DNA of 64,000 bases from Virgisporangium aurantiacum (GTDB lineage: Bacteria > Actinomycetota > Actinomycetes > Mycobacteriales > Micromonosporaceae), in the NCBI RefSeq assembly GCF_016863635.1, contig NZ_BOPG01000005.1, positions 1 through 64,000 of the forward strand, in the 5' to 3' direction. This document shows, one piece after another, positions 54,757 through 63,760 of the stretch. A program made the translations under genes and the position numbers. Position 1 is the first letter of the stretch; every line of letters starts with the position of its first letter. The notes under the pieces were generated by a model. The model saw only the letters and a program-made list of their open reading frames with translations, did no database searches and was not told the origin of the DNA.

Positions 54757-56301
54757 ATGCGTGCACTGGTTACGGGTGCGACCGGCTACGTCGGCGGCCG
54801 GCTGGCGCCCCGGCTCGCCGCCCGGGGACACGACGTACGGTGCCTGACCCGGTCGGCCGCGCGGCTCCGCGACGTGCCGTGGGCCGGGGACGTCGAGATC
54901 GTCGAGGGCGACGTCGCCGACCCGGCGAGCCTCGAGAACGCCCTCCGCGACGCGGACGTCGTCTACTACCTCGTCCACTCGCTGGGGCGGAAGGGGTTCG
55001 AGAAGCTCGACCGCGACGGCGCCACCAACATCGCCGAGGTGGCCGCCCGGACCGGCGTGAAACGCATCGTCTACCTCGGCGGCCCGGATCCGGCCGACCC
55101 GAACGCGTCAGCCCATCTGAGAAGCCGGCACGAGGTCGCCGAGATCCTCCTGAAGGGCGCGGTGCCGGCGGTCGTGCTGCGGGCGCCGGTGATCATCGGC
55201 TCCGGGTCGGCGTCGTTCGAGATGCTGCGCTACCTCACCGAGCGGCTGCCGGCGATGGTGTGCCCGCGCTGGGTCCGCAACCGGATCCAACCGATCGCGA
55301 TCCGCGACGTGCTGCACTACCTCATCGGGATGGGCGAGATCGACGACGACGTCGACCGCGCCTTCGACATCGGCGGCCCCGACGTGCTCACCTACGAGCA
55401 GATGATGCGCCGCTACGCCCGCGTCGCCGGCCTGCGGAAACGGCTGATCGTCCCGACCAGGTTCCTGTCACCGACGCTCTCGTCGCTCTGGGTCGGCCTG
55501 GTCACGCCGGTGCCGAACGCGATCGCCCGGCCGCTGGTCGGCAGCCTGGTCCACGAGGCCGTCGCCCGGGAACACGACATCGCGCGGTTCGTGCCGGACC
55601 CCGACCGCGGACTCACCGGGTTCGACGAGGCCGTGCGGCTCGCGCTCACCCGCATCCGCGACGCCGACGTCGAGACCCGGTGGACCGGCTCGTCCTGGCC
55701 CGGCACCCCGGCCGCCGAACCGCTGCCGACCGACCCGAACTGGTCGGGCGGCACCGTCTACACCGACCAGCGCGAGAGCAGGGTCGACGCGTCACCCGAG
55801 GAGCTGTGGCGGGTGATCACCGCGATCGGCGGCGAGACCGGTTGGTACTCGTTCCCGCTGGCCTGGGCGGTGCGCGGCTGGCTGGACCGGGCCGTGGGCG
55901 GCGTCGGGCTGCGGCGCGGCCGCCGCGATCCGCACCGCCTCTACCTGGGCGAGGCCGTGGACTTCTGGCGGGTCGAGGAGATCGTGCCCGGCGAAATGCT
56001 CCGGTTGCGCGCCGAGATGCGGCTGCCGGGCCGCGCGTGGCTCGAGATGAGGGCAATGCAAGGTGACGCGGCAGTCGCCTCCCTCGGCGACAAACCAGCT
56101 GCTGCCAGCACGGCCGTCTACTGCCAGCGCGCCGTGTTCCTCCCCCGCGGCCTCGCGGGCCACGCCTACTGGGCCGCCGTATGGCCGTTCCACTCGGTCA
56201 TCTTCGGCGGAATGTCCCGCAACATCGCGAAGGCCGCCGCCGCCACCCGCCCCGCACCCGCCGCAAGATCAACTCGTGGTGGGGGTCGCGTCCTGGGATG
56301 A
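54757..56301 (+). CDS. NAD(P)-binding SDR fused to DUF2867 domain
   Basis: 514 residues from ATG 54757 (MRALVTGATGYVGGRLAPRLAARGHDV); ATG 54745 and GTG 54721 are also in frame. Residues 1-300 are an atypical SDR (TGATGYVGG nucleotide loop; YYLVHSLGRKGFE). Residues about 330-500 are a DUF2867/START-like domain (RESRVDASPEELWRVITAIGGETGWYSF, LPRGLAGHAYWAAVWPFHSVIFGGM). Such fusions are common in actinobacteria, activity unknown. Residues about 432-450 form an insertion with different codon use. The end overlaps the converging PAP2 gene by 33 bases. Confidence 0.87.
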   Translation: MRALVTGATGYVGGRLAPRLAARGHDVRCLTRSAARLRDVPWAGDVEIVEGDVADPASLENALRDADVVYYLVHSLGRKGFEKLDRDGATNIAEVAARTGVKRIVYLGGPDPADPNASAHLRSRHEVAEILLKGAVPAVVLRAPVIIGSGSASFEMLRYLTERLPAMVCPRWVRNRIQPIAIRDVLHYLIGMGEIDDDVDRAFDIGGPDVLTYEQMMRRYARVAGLRKRLIVPTRFLSPTLSSLWVGLVTPVPNAIARPLVGSLVHEAVAREHDIARFVPDPDRGLTGFDEAVRLALTRIRDADVETRWTGSSWPGTPAAEPLPTDPNWSGGTVYTDQRESRVDASPEELWRVITAIGGETGWYSFPLAWAVRGWLDRAVGGVGLRRGRRDPHRLYLGEAVDFWRVEEIVPGEMLRLRAEMRLPGRAWLEMRAMQGDAAVASLGDKPAAASTAVYCQRAVFLPRGLAGHAYWAAVWPFHSVIFGGMSRNIAKAAAATRPAPAARSTRGGGRVLG

Positions 56302-57000
56302 GGGGGTGCGTTGGTGGACCGGGTGCCAGGGGAACGGGCGGGGGCGGCCGCGGGTCGGGAGGAACGCGCGGACGGCGATCGTGAGGCAGGCGATTCCGTT
56401 CGCGGCGCCGAAGACGACGTCGCTCGGGTGGTGCATGCCGCGGTACAGCCGGGCGGCCGCGACCAGGAACGGAACCGCCACGAGGACGCTGATCAGCAGC
56501 ACCTTCGGCACCAGGTGCCGCACCCGCCACCCGACGATGATCGCGAGCCCGCCGTACAACGCCACGGCGGCGCCGGTGTGGCCCGACGGGAAGCTCGACG
56601 TGGGCGGCGCGGCGTCGAGGTGCGGCACGGCCGGCCGCTGCCGGTCGATCACCAGCGCGGTGAGCAGGAAGATGCTGGCCTGCAGCAGGACGGCGGTCAT
56701 CAGCGTCACCGCCTCCGCCCACCGGCGGAAGAGCCAGCGCAGGAGCAGCGCGATGATCAGCAGCAGCGCGATGATCGACGCGGTGTCGGCGAGCTTGCTG
56801 ATGACGCCGGTGGTGGTGGTCCAGTCGGGCGTGCGGCCCTCGGCGAGGTCGCGGTTGACCTCGTCCTCGGGCTTCATGAGGTTCTTCAGCGGGAAGGCGA
56901 GCAGCAGGCCCACCCCGACCAGCGACAGGTAGAGCACGATCCCGGGCACGACCACCCGGCGGAGGATGTGGTGTCCCGCCGCGTCCCGGAAGCTGATCAT
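56269..57000 (-). CDS. PAP2-family membrane phosphatase (second gene)
   Basis: 243 residues from ATG 57000, overlapping the upstream PAP2 stop (ATGA). Five to six membrane segments. Phosphatase motifs: DRQRPAVP (motif 1, with the usual Lys seven residues before RP replaced by Ala), TSSFPSGHTGAA (motif 2) and ARLYRGMHHPSDVVFG (motif 3). Likely dephosphorylates a lipid phosphate such as undecaprenyl pyrophosphate or phosphatidate at the outer face. The altered motif 1 may weaken activity. Confidence 0.88.
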   Translation of the reverse strand: MISFRDAAGHHILRRVVVPGIVLYLSLVGVGLLLAFPLKNLMKPEDEVNRDLAEGRTPDWTTTTGVISKLADTASIIALLLIIALLLRWLFRRWAEAVTLMTAVLLQASIFLLTALVIDRQRPAVPHLDAAPPTSSFPSGHTGAAVALYGGLAIIVGWRVRHLVPKVLLISVLVAVPFLVAAARLYRGMHHPSDVVFGAANGIACLTIAVRAFLPTRGRPRPFPWHPVHQRTPSSQDATPTTS

Positions 57001-57749
57001 CCGGTCACCCGCTGGGCGGCCTCGGGGTCGACACCGGCCAGCGGATCGTGTGCGGGCCGGCCGACGTCGCGGCGCCAGGTCTCGAACGCGGCGGCCGTGG
57101 CCGCCACCAGGGCGACACCGACCAGCCAGGCCGCGACCACGTCGCTCACGTAGTGGACGCCGAGGGCGATCCGGTCGAACGCGGTCAGCAGGATCACGGC
57201 CAGGGCGACGACCCACGCGGCGGCGCGCCGGCGGACCGTCGACAGCGCCGGCAGCACGGCCAGCAGCAGCACCAGCACACCGACCGTGCTGTTCAACGCG
57301 TGGCCGGACGGGAAGCTGTAGCCGGGCGCGGTCGCCAACGGCATGTCGAACGACGGGCGGGAGCGGGCGACGATCAGCTTCAGCACCAGCCCGAGCGCGC
57401 TGCCGGTGGCCATCGTGATCGCCGCCCACCAGGCGAGCCGCCAGGCACCGCGCCGGGCGAGGACGACGACGAGCACCACCACGGCCACGCGGAACACGGT
57501 CGGGTGCAACACCTTGTCGAGCACGTTCAGCGTGTCGACGAGCCACTGCTGGGCGCCGACGGTTCGGTGCAGGTCGGCGGCCACCCGGAGATCGAAGTTC
57601 CGGACCGGTGCCCAGCCGCCGCGGGCGGCCAGCGCCAGCAGCGTCACCGGCACGGCGACCAGGAAGGCGGCCAGCGCGGCCAGTGCCAACCGGGGACGCA
57701 GGCGCAGGCGATGCCACCAGGAGCGATGGCGCTGGGCTACACGAGGCAC
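56997..57749 (-). CDS. PAP2-family membrane phosphatase (first gene)
   Basis: 250 residues from GTG 57749. Membrane segments from ALAALAAFLVAVPVTLLALA onward. All three motifs are good: LKLIVARSRP (K-x6-RP), YSFPSGHALNSTVG and DRIALGVHYVSDVVAAW. Tandem PAP2 genes with an ATGA overlap suggest gene duplication followed by divergence. Lipid phosphatase role at the membrane is inferred; substrates unknown. Confidence 0.9.
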   Translation of the reverse strand: MPRVAQRHRSWWHRLRLRPRLALAALAAFLVAVPVTLLALAARGGWAPVRNFDLRVAADLHRTVGAQQWLVDTLNVLDKVLHPTVFRVAVVVLVVVLARRGAWRLAWWAAITMATGSALGLVLKLIVARSRPSFDMPLATAPGYSFPSGHALNSTVGVLVLLLAVLPALSTVRRRAAAWVVALAVILLTAFDRIALGVHYVSDVVAAWLVGVALVAATAAAFETWRRDVGRPAHDPLAGVDPEAAQRVTG

Positions 57750-57779
57750 GCTCGGAGCTTTCCCATTGCGCGCCGTTTG

Positions 57780-58373
57780 CTAACTCAGGAGGACGCGCGC
57801 GAGCGGCTGGACCGTCTTCTCGATCTCGTCGGCGATGCGCCCGAAGTAGCGGTCGGCCCGTCCCCAGGGGTCGTCGAGATCGTCCGCCGGCCGCGGCGGC
57901 CGGTGACCGCGGACCGCTGCCGCCGCCTCGACCAGCGCGACGCCGCGCGCGTAGACGGCGTCGGGGTCGGGCGCGAACGGCGGCAGCGCGGATTCGTCGA
58001 CCGAGGGCAGCAACCGGCCGAGTTCGCCGAGGACGAACGTGCGGTCGGCCGCGTCGGCCCGCATGCCGTGGACGAACTTGGTCTGTTCGCCGGTGGCGGT
58101 GAGGATCAGGTCGGAGTACTCGATGTGCGCGGTGGTGAGCTGACGCGCGGCGAACGCGTCGGCGTCTCCCCCGCGCGAGCGCACCTGCCGGGCGGCGCCC
58201 GGGTCCATCTGGGCGCCGACGTGCCAGCCACCCGTTCCCGCCCCGTGCACCAGCAGCAGGTCGGCGACCTTGTCGCCGACATGCTCCTTCGCCGCCAGGA
58301 CCAGCAGCCGCTCCGCCATCGGCGACCGGCAGATGTTGCCCATGCACACCATCAGCACGCTGAACGGACCCAC
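57780..58373 (-). CDS. Low molecular weight protein-tyrosine phosphatase
   Basis: 197 residues from GTG 58373. The P-loop VCMGNICRSPMAERLL is the C-x5-R active site, and LDDPWGRADRYFGRI provides the general-acid Asp of the family. Between them lies the usual alpha/beta fold with a longer middle region. Bacterial LMW-PTPs remove phosphate from tyrosine kinases of polysaccharide export, or from arginine (YwlE type). The residue after the P-loop Cys region (Ile rather than Thr) cannot decide the class. It lies in the position of the Streptomyces gene near prmC/sua5. Confidence 0.9.
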   Translation of the reverse strand: MGPFSVLMVCMGNICRSPMAERLLVLAAKEHVGDKVADLLLVHGAGTGGWHVGAQMDPGAARQVRSRGGDADAFAARQLTTAHIEYSDLILTATGEQTKFVHGMRADAADRTFVLGELGRLLPSVDESALPPFAPDPDAVYARGVALVEAAAAVRGHRPPRPADDLDDPWGRADRYFGRIADEIEKTVQPLARVLLS

Positions 58374-58403
58374 GGCCGGGAGCCTAGTACGCTCCTGGTG
58401 CCC

Positions 58404-59030
58404 ATGAACATGTTCGAGTTTCTCCATCGCACGCCGGCCGGCCTGCTCCGGTTCGGTGACGCGGCCCGGCTGGCCGATCATCTCCGCGGCGGCGGCCTCG
58501 CGGTGTTACCCACCGAGACCGGTCACCTGCTCGGAGCGATCGCCACCGATCTCACCGCCGTCCGCAAGGTCTTCACGGCCAAGGGACGCAGCGAGAGCAA
58601 CCCGGTGCACGTCGCGTGCTCCTCGCTGGCGCTCGCGTCGCGCTGGGCCGAGCTCGACGAGGTCGCCGTCGACCTGCTGAGCCGGTTCACCCCCGGCCCG
58701 CTCACGGTGGTGGTGCCGGCGAAGAACCTGCCGGCCGAGCTGGTGACCCTGAACGGCACGGTCGGCATCCGCGTGCCCGACCACCCGGCGACCCTGCAGG
58801 TGGTGGACCTGCTGGGCGTGCCGATCACGGCGACGAGCCTGAACCGCAGCGGCGAGGAGAGCCTCCCGCTCGACCGCGGCACGCTGGAGACGCTCGCCTG
58901 GCCCGAGGGCGAAACCGTGTACGTCCTCGAACACGACGAGGCGATCACCGAGCCGAGCGCCTCGACGCTGGTGCGGGTGACCGACGACGGCGGCCTGGAG
59001 GTCCTCCGCAAGGGCCCCGTCGAGCTCTAG
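58404..59030 (+). CDS. YrdC-domain protein, second copy
   Basis: 208 residues from ATG 58404. YrdC motifs: GGLAVLPTETGHLLGAIATD, KVFTAKGRSESNPVHV, FTPGPLTVVVPAKN, GTVGIRVPDHPATLQVV and PITATSLNRSGEESLPLD. The canonical copy is next door on the other strand. The TETGHLLGA and SESNPVHV stretches differ from the canonical TDTVFGIGG/SMPVSVLV of the neighbour. The role may be a specialised carbamoylation or a divergent threonylcarbamoyl-AMP synthase; not decidable here. Its stop overlaps the partner stop within the palindrome CTAG. Confidence 0.86.
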   Translation: MNMFEFLHRTPAGLLRFGDAARLADHLRGGGLAVLPTETGHLLGAIATDLTAVRKVFTAKGRSESNPVHVACSSLALASRWAELDEVAVDLLSRFTPGPLTVVVPAKNLPAELVTLNGTVGIRVPDHPATLQVVDLLGVPITATSLNRSGEESLPLDRGTLETLAWPEGETVYVLEHDEAITEPSASTLVRVTDDGGLEVLRKGPVEL

Positions 59031-59668
59031 TCGCGCTGTTCCATGTCGGGGGCGACCTCGAGCAACTGCTCGTACGAGATGGAGCCGGCCCGGATCAGCA
59101 CCGGCCGCGACCCCGACAGGTCGACGATCGTGCTGGCCTGCGGATCGGGCGACACCGCCGCCTCCAGGTAGACGCTCACCGAGTAGCCGAACTGGTCGCG
59201 GGCCTCCGCGGCCGTCTTGGCCGGCGGGTTGCCCTCCTTGTTGGCGCTCGACACCGCCATCGGCCCGGTCTCGCGCAGCACCTCCAGCGCCAGCGGGTGC
59301 AGCGGCATGCGCACCGCGACCCTGCCGTCGGTCTCACCGAGATCCCACTGAAGGCTGGTGGCGTGCTCGACGATGATCGTCAGCCCGCCCGGCCAGAACG
59401 CCTCCACCAGGTCGCGGGCGGTGGCGGGCAGCCCGTACACCAGGCCGTCGAGGGTGTTGCGGGAGCCGACGAGCACCGACACGGGCATGCTCCGGTCGCG
59501 CCCCTTGGCGTTCTGCAGCGCGGTGACCGCCCACGACTTGAACGCGTCACCGCCGATGCCGAACACCGTGTCGGTGGGCAGGACCACGAGGTCGCCGCGC
59601 TGGACGGCTTCGACCGCGGCGGTTACGCCGCGGTCGCGCTCCTCGAGTTTGGCGCAGTCGTAGAGCAT
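59027..59668 (-). CDS. L-threonylcarbamoyladenylate synthase
   Basis: 213 residues from ATG 59668 (GTG 59671 is the preceding codon). YrdC/Sua5 motifs: GDLVVLPTDTVFGIGGDAF, KGRDRSMPVSVLVGS, FWPGGLTIIVEH, GRVAVRMPLHPLALEVL and PMAVSSANKEGNPP. It makes threonylcarbamoyl-AMP for the t6A modification of tRNAs. It follows prmC by 9 bases, the same order as the Streptomyces prfA-prmC-sua5 region, so it is the canonical copy. Confidence 0.94.
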   Translation of the reverse strand: MLYDCAKLEERDRGVTAAVEAVQRGDLVVLPTDTVFGIGGDAFKSWAVTALQNAKGRDRSMPVSVLVGSRNTLDGLVYGLPATARDLVEAFWPGGLTIIVEHATSLQWDLGETDGRVAVRMPLHPLALEVLRETGPMAVSSANKEGNPPAKTAAEARDQFGYSVSVYLEAAVSPDPQASTIVDLSGSRPVLIRAGSISYEQLLEVAPDMEQRD

Positions 59669-59677
59669 CACGATCGG

Positions 59678-60538
59678 TCAGTCTGCCAAACGTCGCGCGG
59701 TCGCGAAGCGGGGGCGCCCGGTCAGGTCGTCGTGGTCGGCCACGTCGCCGAAGGCGCCGGTCCGGCGCAGCAAGTCGGGAACGGCAACACCGTGACCGTC
59801 GTCGTGTTCGACGGCCACCACGCCGCTGGGCTTCAGCAGCGCGGCGGCCCGCACCACCAGGCCGCGGATCACGTCGAGGCCGTCGGCGCCGGCGAAGACC
59901 GCCGCCGCCGGGTCGTGGTCGGAAACTTCCGGGGGGACCGTGGACGCGCAGGGCACGTACGGCGGGTTGCTCAGCACCGCGTCCACCTGCCCGTCGAGGT
60001 CGCGCAGCGTCGCCGCGCTCACCGCGTCGCCTTCGATGATCTTTACCGGGGTGGCCGCGGCATTGCGCCGGAGCCATGGCAGCGCCCCCGCGCTCTGCTC
60101 GACCGCGACCACGACGGCGCCCGGGTGTTCGCGCGCGACCGAGAGCGCGATGGCGCCCGACCCGGCGCAGAGATCGACGACGAGCGGGGCGGCGAGACCG
60201 GCGATCGCGTCGAGGCCCCAGCCGACGAGCGGTTCCGTCTCCGGCCGGGGGATGAACACACCCGGGCCGACGGCGAGGTCGAGATAGCGGAACGGCGCGC
60301 TTCCGGTGAGGTGCTGCAGCGGGACGCGCTGGGCCCGCCGGCCGGCCATGATACGAATTTCCGCCTGCTGCTCGGCAGTGATCCACGTCACTAACGCGAG
60401 CTGGTTTCTGGGTACTTTCACCACGAATGCGATCAGTTCGCGCGCGTCCACAACCGGAGATGGCACATCGGCGGCGGACAAAACGTGCGCAATTTCTTCG
60501 GTTACCTGGCGCACAGTTTTCGAACGGTTCGGTGACAT
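59678..60538 (-). CDS. prmC: Peptide chain release factor N5-glutamine methyltransferase
   Basis: 286 residues from ATG 60538; a GTG 13 codons upstream is possible. Helical N-terminal domain, then LVVDLCAGSGAIALSVAREHP (SAM loop) and VDAVLSNPPYVPCAS, the NPPY motif that positions the glutamine. PrmC methylates the GGQ glutamine of RF1/RF2, present at the expected site in prfA (62573). In most actinobacteria prfA and prmC are adjacent; here a diguanylate cyclase gene and a small gene lie between them. Confidence 0.94.
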   Translation of the reverse strand: MSPNRSKTVRQVTEEIAHVLSAADVPSPVVDARELIAFVVKVPRNQLALVTWITAEQQAEIRIMAGRRAQRVPLQHLTGSAPFRYLDLAVGPGVFIPRPETEPLVGWGLDAIAGLAAPLVVDLCAGSGAIALSVAREHPGAVVVAVEQSAGALPWLRRNAAATPVKIIEGDAVSAATLRDLDGQVDAVLSNPPYVPCASTVPPEVSDHDPAAAVFAGADGLDVIRGLVVRAAALLKPSGVVAVEHDDGHGVAVPDLLRRTGAFGDVADHDDLTGRPRFATARRLAD

Positions 60539-60682
60539 GTTGGTAGACGCCTGGGACACCTCATAATCATGAGACACCACCTGCGACGGATAGGCGGTGC
60601 GGCGCTGCTCGACCCCCAAACGAACGGTTGGCGGAGCGGGCGCACCGGGGAAACGGCTGGCTCGATTCGATGGGGGTGTGCC

Positions 60683-62239
60683 GTGACGCATACCGCCGAT
60701 GGGCGGGCCCCGTCGACGGAGCCATCCAGAGAGATCGAGCGCATGCTCTCGGGCGTGCAGCGGATGCTCTTCGACGACCGCGTCACGGAGGCACTCGCCG
60801 TGGGCGCGCAACTCGCCAACGCCGACGACCCGCGCACCCGCGTCGACGCCCGCATCTATCGGCTGGCCGCACTGATCAACCTCGACCGCAGCACCGAGTA
60901 CGCGGCCGCGGTCGACGCCGCCTTCGAGGCGCTCCAGGCGTTCCCCGAGCCCGGCCGGTACGGCCGCGTGCACGCGCTCGCCGCGGTGACCGCCTACCGG
61001 TTCGGGTCGCTCGACCGGTGCGTCAACCACCTCGTCCGCAGCGCGTTCGCGCTGAAGGCGGTGGAGCTCACCGACGCGATGGCCGCCTGGGGCTGGCACA
61101 ACCTCGCCACCGCCTACTCGTACACCGGCTTCCACGGGTACGCGCTGAGCGCGATCGAGAAGGCGCGCGAGGTCGCGGCTGCGATCGGGCTGCCCGCGTC
61201 CGACTTCGTCACCCCGGGCATCCGGCTGCGGCTGGCCGTCTCGCTCGACCAGCGCGGCGACACCGACGGCTGCCAGCGCGTCCTGCGCGACCTGGTGCAG
61301 GACTGCCAGGCAAAACTGGCCAGCGGCGAGCTCGCGCAGACGCGTCCGATCAACCGGGCCAACTACGGGTACGCCGCCGTGCGTCTCGCCGCCCTCGGCT
61401 ACCGGCGGGTGCTCGACGAGATCGACCCGCGTCCGCTGCTGCGCGACGGCGCCTCCCGCCGGGCCGACGACCTGCGGGCGCTCGGCCGCGCCTGCCACGC
61501 CATCGCCATCGGCCGCCCGATCGAGGCGGTCGCCCGGTTGGAGACCGCGGTCGTGTCCGACGAGACCGCCGGCGCCGGCGAGGTACCCCGGCTGCGCGCG
61601 CTGGCCCACGTGGCCACCGGCGACTACGCGGCCGCGTACGCGGCCGACCGGCAGGCCCACCGGGTGGCGTCGGCCGACACCGACCGGCTGCGTGACCTGT
61701 TCATGGACGGCGTCGCCGCCCGGCTCGACCGCGAGAACCTGCACGAACGGGTCGCGAAGTACCAGGACGAGGCGAACACCGACCCGCTCACCGGGCTGCC
61801 CAACCGCCGCTACCTGGAGCAGTACGTCGCCGACCTGGTCGGCCACGGCGGTTCGGCCGTGCTCGGCGTCTGCGATCTCGACGGGTTCAAGAAGGTCAAC
61901 ACGGTGCACGGGCACCTGAGCGGCGACATCGTGCTGCAGCGCGTCGCCGGTGTGCTCAACCGCGTGATGCGCCGCGGCGACTTCGTCGCCCGCTACGGCG
62001 GCGACGAGTTCGTGGTGCTGCTGCCGTCGACGTCGCGGGCGGAGGCCCACGAGATCGAGCGGCGGATCGTGTCGGCGGTGTCGGGTGAGGACTGGAGCGC
62101 GCTGGTGCCGGGCACCCCGATCAGCATCACGATCGGCTGGGCGGTGATCGGCGAGGGCGGCCTGACCCGGGTGGCCGACGCGTTCGAGACCGCCGACATG
62201 GCGATGCTCAACGCGAAGGCGACGCCGCGGGCTTCGTGA
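60683..62239 (+). CDS. Diguanylate cyclase with TPR-like N terminus
   Basis: 518 residues from GTG 60683. The first ~340 residues are helical repeats of TPR type (ALAVGAQLANADDPRTRVDARIYRLAAL, YSYTGFHGYALSAIEKAREVAAAIG). The C-terminal GGDEF domain begins DPLTGLPNRRYLEQYV and has ARYGGDEFVVLL (GGDEF at 439-443). The inhibitory I-site RRGD (430-433) lies exactly five residues before it, so product control by c-di-GMP is expected. No EAL domain or membrane segment, so a soluble enzyme that makes c-di-GMP, which controls development in filamentous actinobacteria. It is divergent from prmC. Confidence 0.93.
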   Translation: MTHTADGRAPSTEPSREIERMLSGVQRMLFDDRVTEALAVGAQLANADDPRTRVDARIYRLAALINLDRSTEYAAAVDAAFEALQAFPEPGRYGRVHALAAVTAYRFGSLDRCVNHLVRSAFALKAVELTDAMAAWGWHNLATAYSYTGFHGYALSAIEKAREVAAAIGLPASDFVTPGIRLRLAVSLDQRGDTDGCQRVLRDLVQDCQAKLASGELAQTRPINRANYGYAAVRLAALGYRRVLDEIDPRPLLRDGASRRADDLRALGRACHAIAIGRPIEAVARLETAVVSDETAGAGEVPRLRALAHVATGDYAAAYAADRQAHRVASADTDRLRDLFMDGVAARLDRENLHERVAKYQDEANTDPLTGLPNRRYLEQYVADLVGHGGSAVLGVCDLDGFKKVNTVHGHLSGDIVLQRVAGVLNRVMRRGDFVARYGGDEFVVLLPSTSRAEAHEIERRIVSAVSGEDWSALVPGTPISITIGWAVIGEGGLTRVADAFETADMAMLNAKATPRAS

Positions 62240-62265
62240 GCGCTATCGCGCCGGCCTCTTGAGCG

Positions 62266-62463
62266 CTACCGCGCGGCGGCGATGAGCCGGGCGACCTCTT
62301 CGCGCTCGCGGGCCCGCTCGCGGTCGGCGCAGACCGCGGCCCAGGCGTTGGCCCGCGCGGTCGGCACGTTCTCGGCACCCACCACGGAGACGCCGACCCG
62401 GTAGATCAGCCCCGCGGCGGTCGCGACGACGGCGCGGGGACCCGCACTCAGATCAGTACTCAT
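62266..62463 (-). CDS. Small conserved-type hypothetical protein
   Basis: 65 residues from ATG 62463. The first half PRAVVATAAGLIYRVGVSVVGAENVPTARANAWAAV may be a membrane-associated helix, followed by a charged RERAREREEVARLIAAAR helix. No family recognised. It lies between the cyclase gene and prfA, in the direction of prfA transcription, 109 bases after the prfA stop. Codon use is typical of the genome, which supports a real gene. Confidence 0.55.
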   Translation of the reverse strand: MSTDLSAGPRAVVATAAGLIYRVGVSVVGAENVPTARANAWAAVCADRERAREREEVARLIAAAR

Positions 62464-62572
62464 GGCATACCTCGTGCTTGCCTTGGTCGTCGCGGCCGTC
62501 AGCGACGATACCGAATCGCAATCGTCTTGGACCCCTGTTTCAACTGGATGAAGTGGGCGTCACAGCCCGTTG

Positions 62573-63676
62573 TTACCGCCGCGTCAGGTGGTCTTCACCG
62601 TCGAGCCGCGCCTTGCGATCGGCGTCGATCAGTGCTTCGAGGACGCCGTCGAGGTCGCCGGCCAGCGCCAGGTCGAGGTTGTACGCGGTGTAACCGATGC
62701 GGTGGTCGCTGATCCGGTTCTGCGGGAAGTTGTACGTACGGATCCGCTCCGACCGGTCGACGGTGCGCACCTGCGACCGGCGCGCGTCGGAGGCCGCGGC
62801 GGCGGCCTGCTCCTCGGCGAGCAGCGCCAGCCGGGCCCGCAGCATCCGCATCGCGCGGTCCTTGTTCTGCAGCTGCGAGCGCTCGTTCTGGCAGGAGACG
62901 ACGATGCCGCTCGGCATGTGGGTGATCCGCACCGCCGAGTCGGTGGTGTTGACGCTCTGCCCACCCGGCCCCGACGAACGGAACACGTCGATGCGCAGGT
63001 CACCCGCGTCGATCTCGACCTCGGTCTCCTCCGCCTCGGCGGAGACGATCACGCCGACGGCGCTGGTGTGGATGCGCCCCTGCGACTCGGTGACGGGCAC
63101 CCGCTGCACGCGGTGCACCCCGCCCTCCCACTTCAGCCGCGACCAGACGCCGTACCCGCCGTCGGGCACGCCCCGCGTCTTGATCGCGACGGCGGTGTCC
63201 TTGAACCCGCCGAGGTCGGACTCCTGCGAGTCGAGCACCTCGGTGACCCAGCCCCGCCGCTCGGCGTAGCGCAGGTACATGCGCAGCAGGTCGCCCGCGA
63301 ACAGCGCCGACTCCTCGCCGCCCTCACCGGCCTTGATCTCGAGGATCACGTCCTTGGCGTCGTTCGGGTCACGCGGCATCAGCAGCTCGGCCAGCCGCTC
63401 CTCGATCTCCGGCAGGCGCGCCTCGAGGTCGGCCGCCTCGGCGGCGAACGAGGGATCCTCGGCCACCAGTTCACGGGCCGCTTCGAGGTCGGCCCGGGCC
63501 AGGGTGAGCTCGGTGGCCGTCTTCGCGATCGGGGTCAGCTCGGCGAACCGGCGGCCGACCTTGCGCGCGGCGACCTGGTCGGCGTGGATCGCCGGGTCGG
63601 CGAGCCGCTCCTCCAGCTCCGAGTACTCGGCGAGCAGCGCGCCGAGCCGATCGGGTCCAAACCCGTGTTCGGTCAT
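62573..63676 (-). CDS. prfA: Peptide chain release factor 1
   Basis: 367 residues. N-terminal helical domain ([17 protein letters not shown]), anticodon-recognition domain with [15 protein letters not shown] (PxT motif, reading UAG/UAA), and [20 protein letters not shown] with the GGQ that triggers peptide release. The PVT form of the PxT motif and the whole length fit RF1. PrmC (59678) methylates the GGQ Gln. It follows rpmE by 84 bases with a strong hairpin in the gap. Confidence 0.96.
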   Translation of the reverse strand: MTEHGFGPDRLGALLAEYSELEERLADPAIHADQVAARKVGRRFAELTPIAKTATELTLARADLEAARELVAEDPSFAAEAADLEARLPEIEERLAELLMPRDPNDAKDVILEIKAGEGGEESALFAGDLLRMYLRYAERRGWVTEVLDSQESDLGGFKDTAVAIKTRGVPDGGYGVWSRLKWEGGVHRVQRVPVTESQGRIHTSAVGVIVSAEAEETEVEIDAGDLRIDVFRSSGPGGQSVNTTDSAVRITHMPSGIVVSCQNERSQLQNKDRAMRMLRARLALLAEEQAAAAASDARRSQVRTVDRSERIRTYNFPQNRISDHRIGYTAYNLDLALAGDLDGVLEALIDADRKARLDGEDHLTRR

Positions 63677-63715
63677 GTGCCACTCCCCTGGTTCGTTTCA
63701 TCCTGGGCATGCCAA

Positions 63716-63748
63716 CGCCCGCCGGCCCCTGCGGCGGGGCGGCGGGCG
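63716..63748. terminator. Strong G+C hairpin between rpmE and prfA
   Basis: CGCCCGCCG-g-CCCC and GGGG-CGGCGGGCG form a 13-bp stem with one bulged base and a six-base loop. No T run follows. It lies 13 bases after the rpmE stop, so it may end or attenuate the rpmE transcript before prfA. Confidence 0.65.
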
Positions 63749-63760
63749 CGGAACGGAAAG

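Noticed and set aside
60560..60573. CTCAT-aatc-ATGAG inverted repeat between prmC and the cyclase gene
   Set aside because: Only 5-bp arms; could be an operator but is too short to support without a second copy or conservation.
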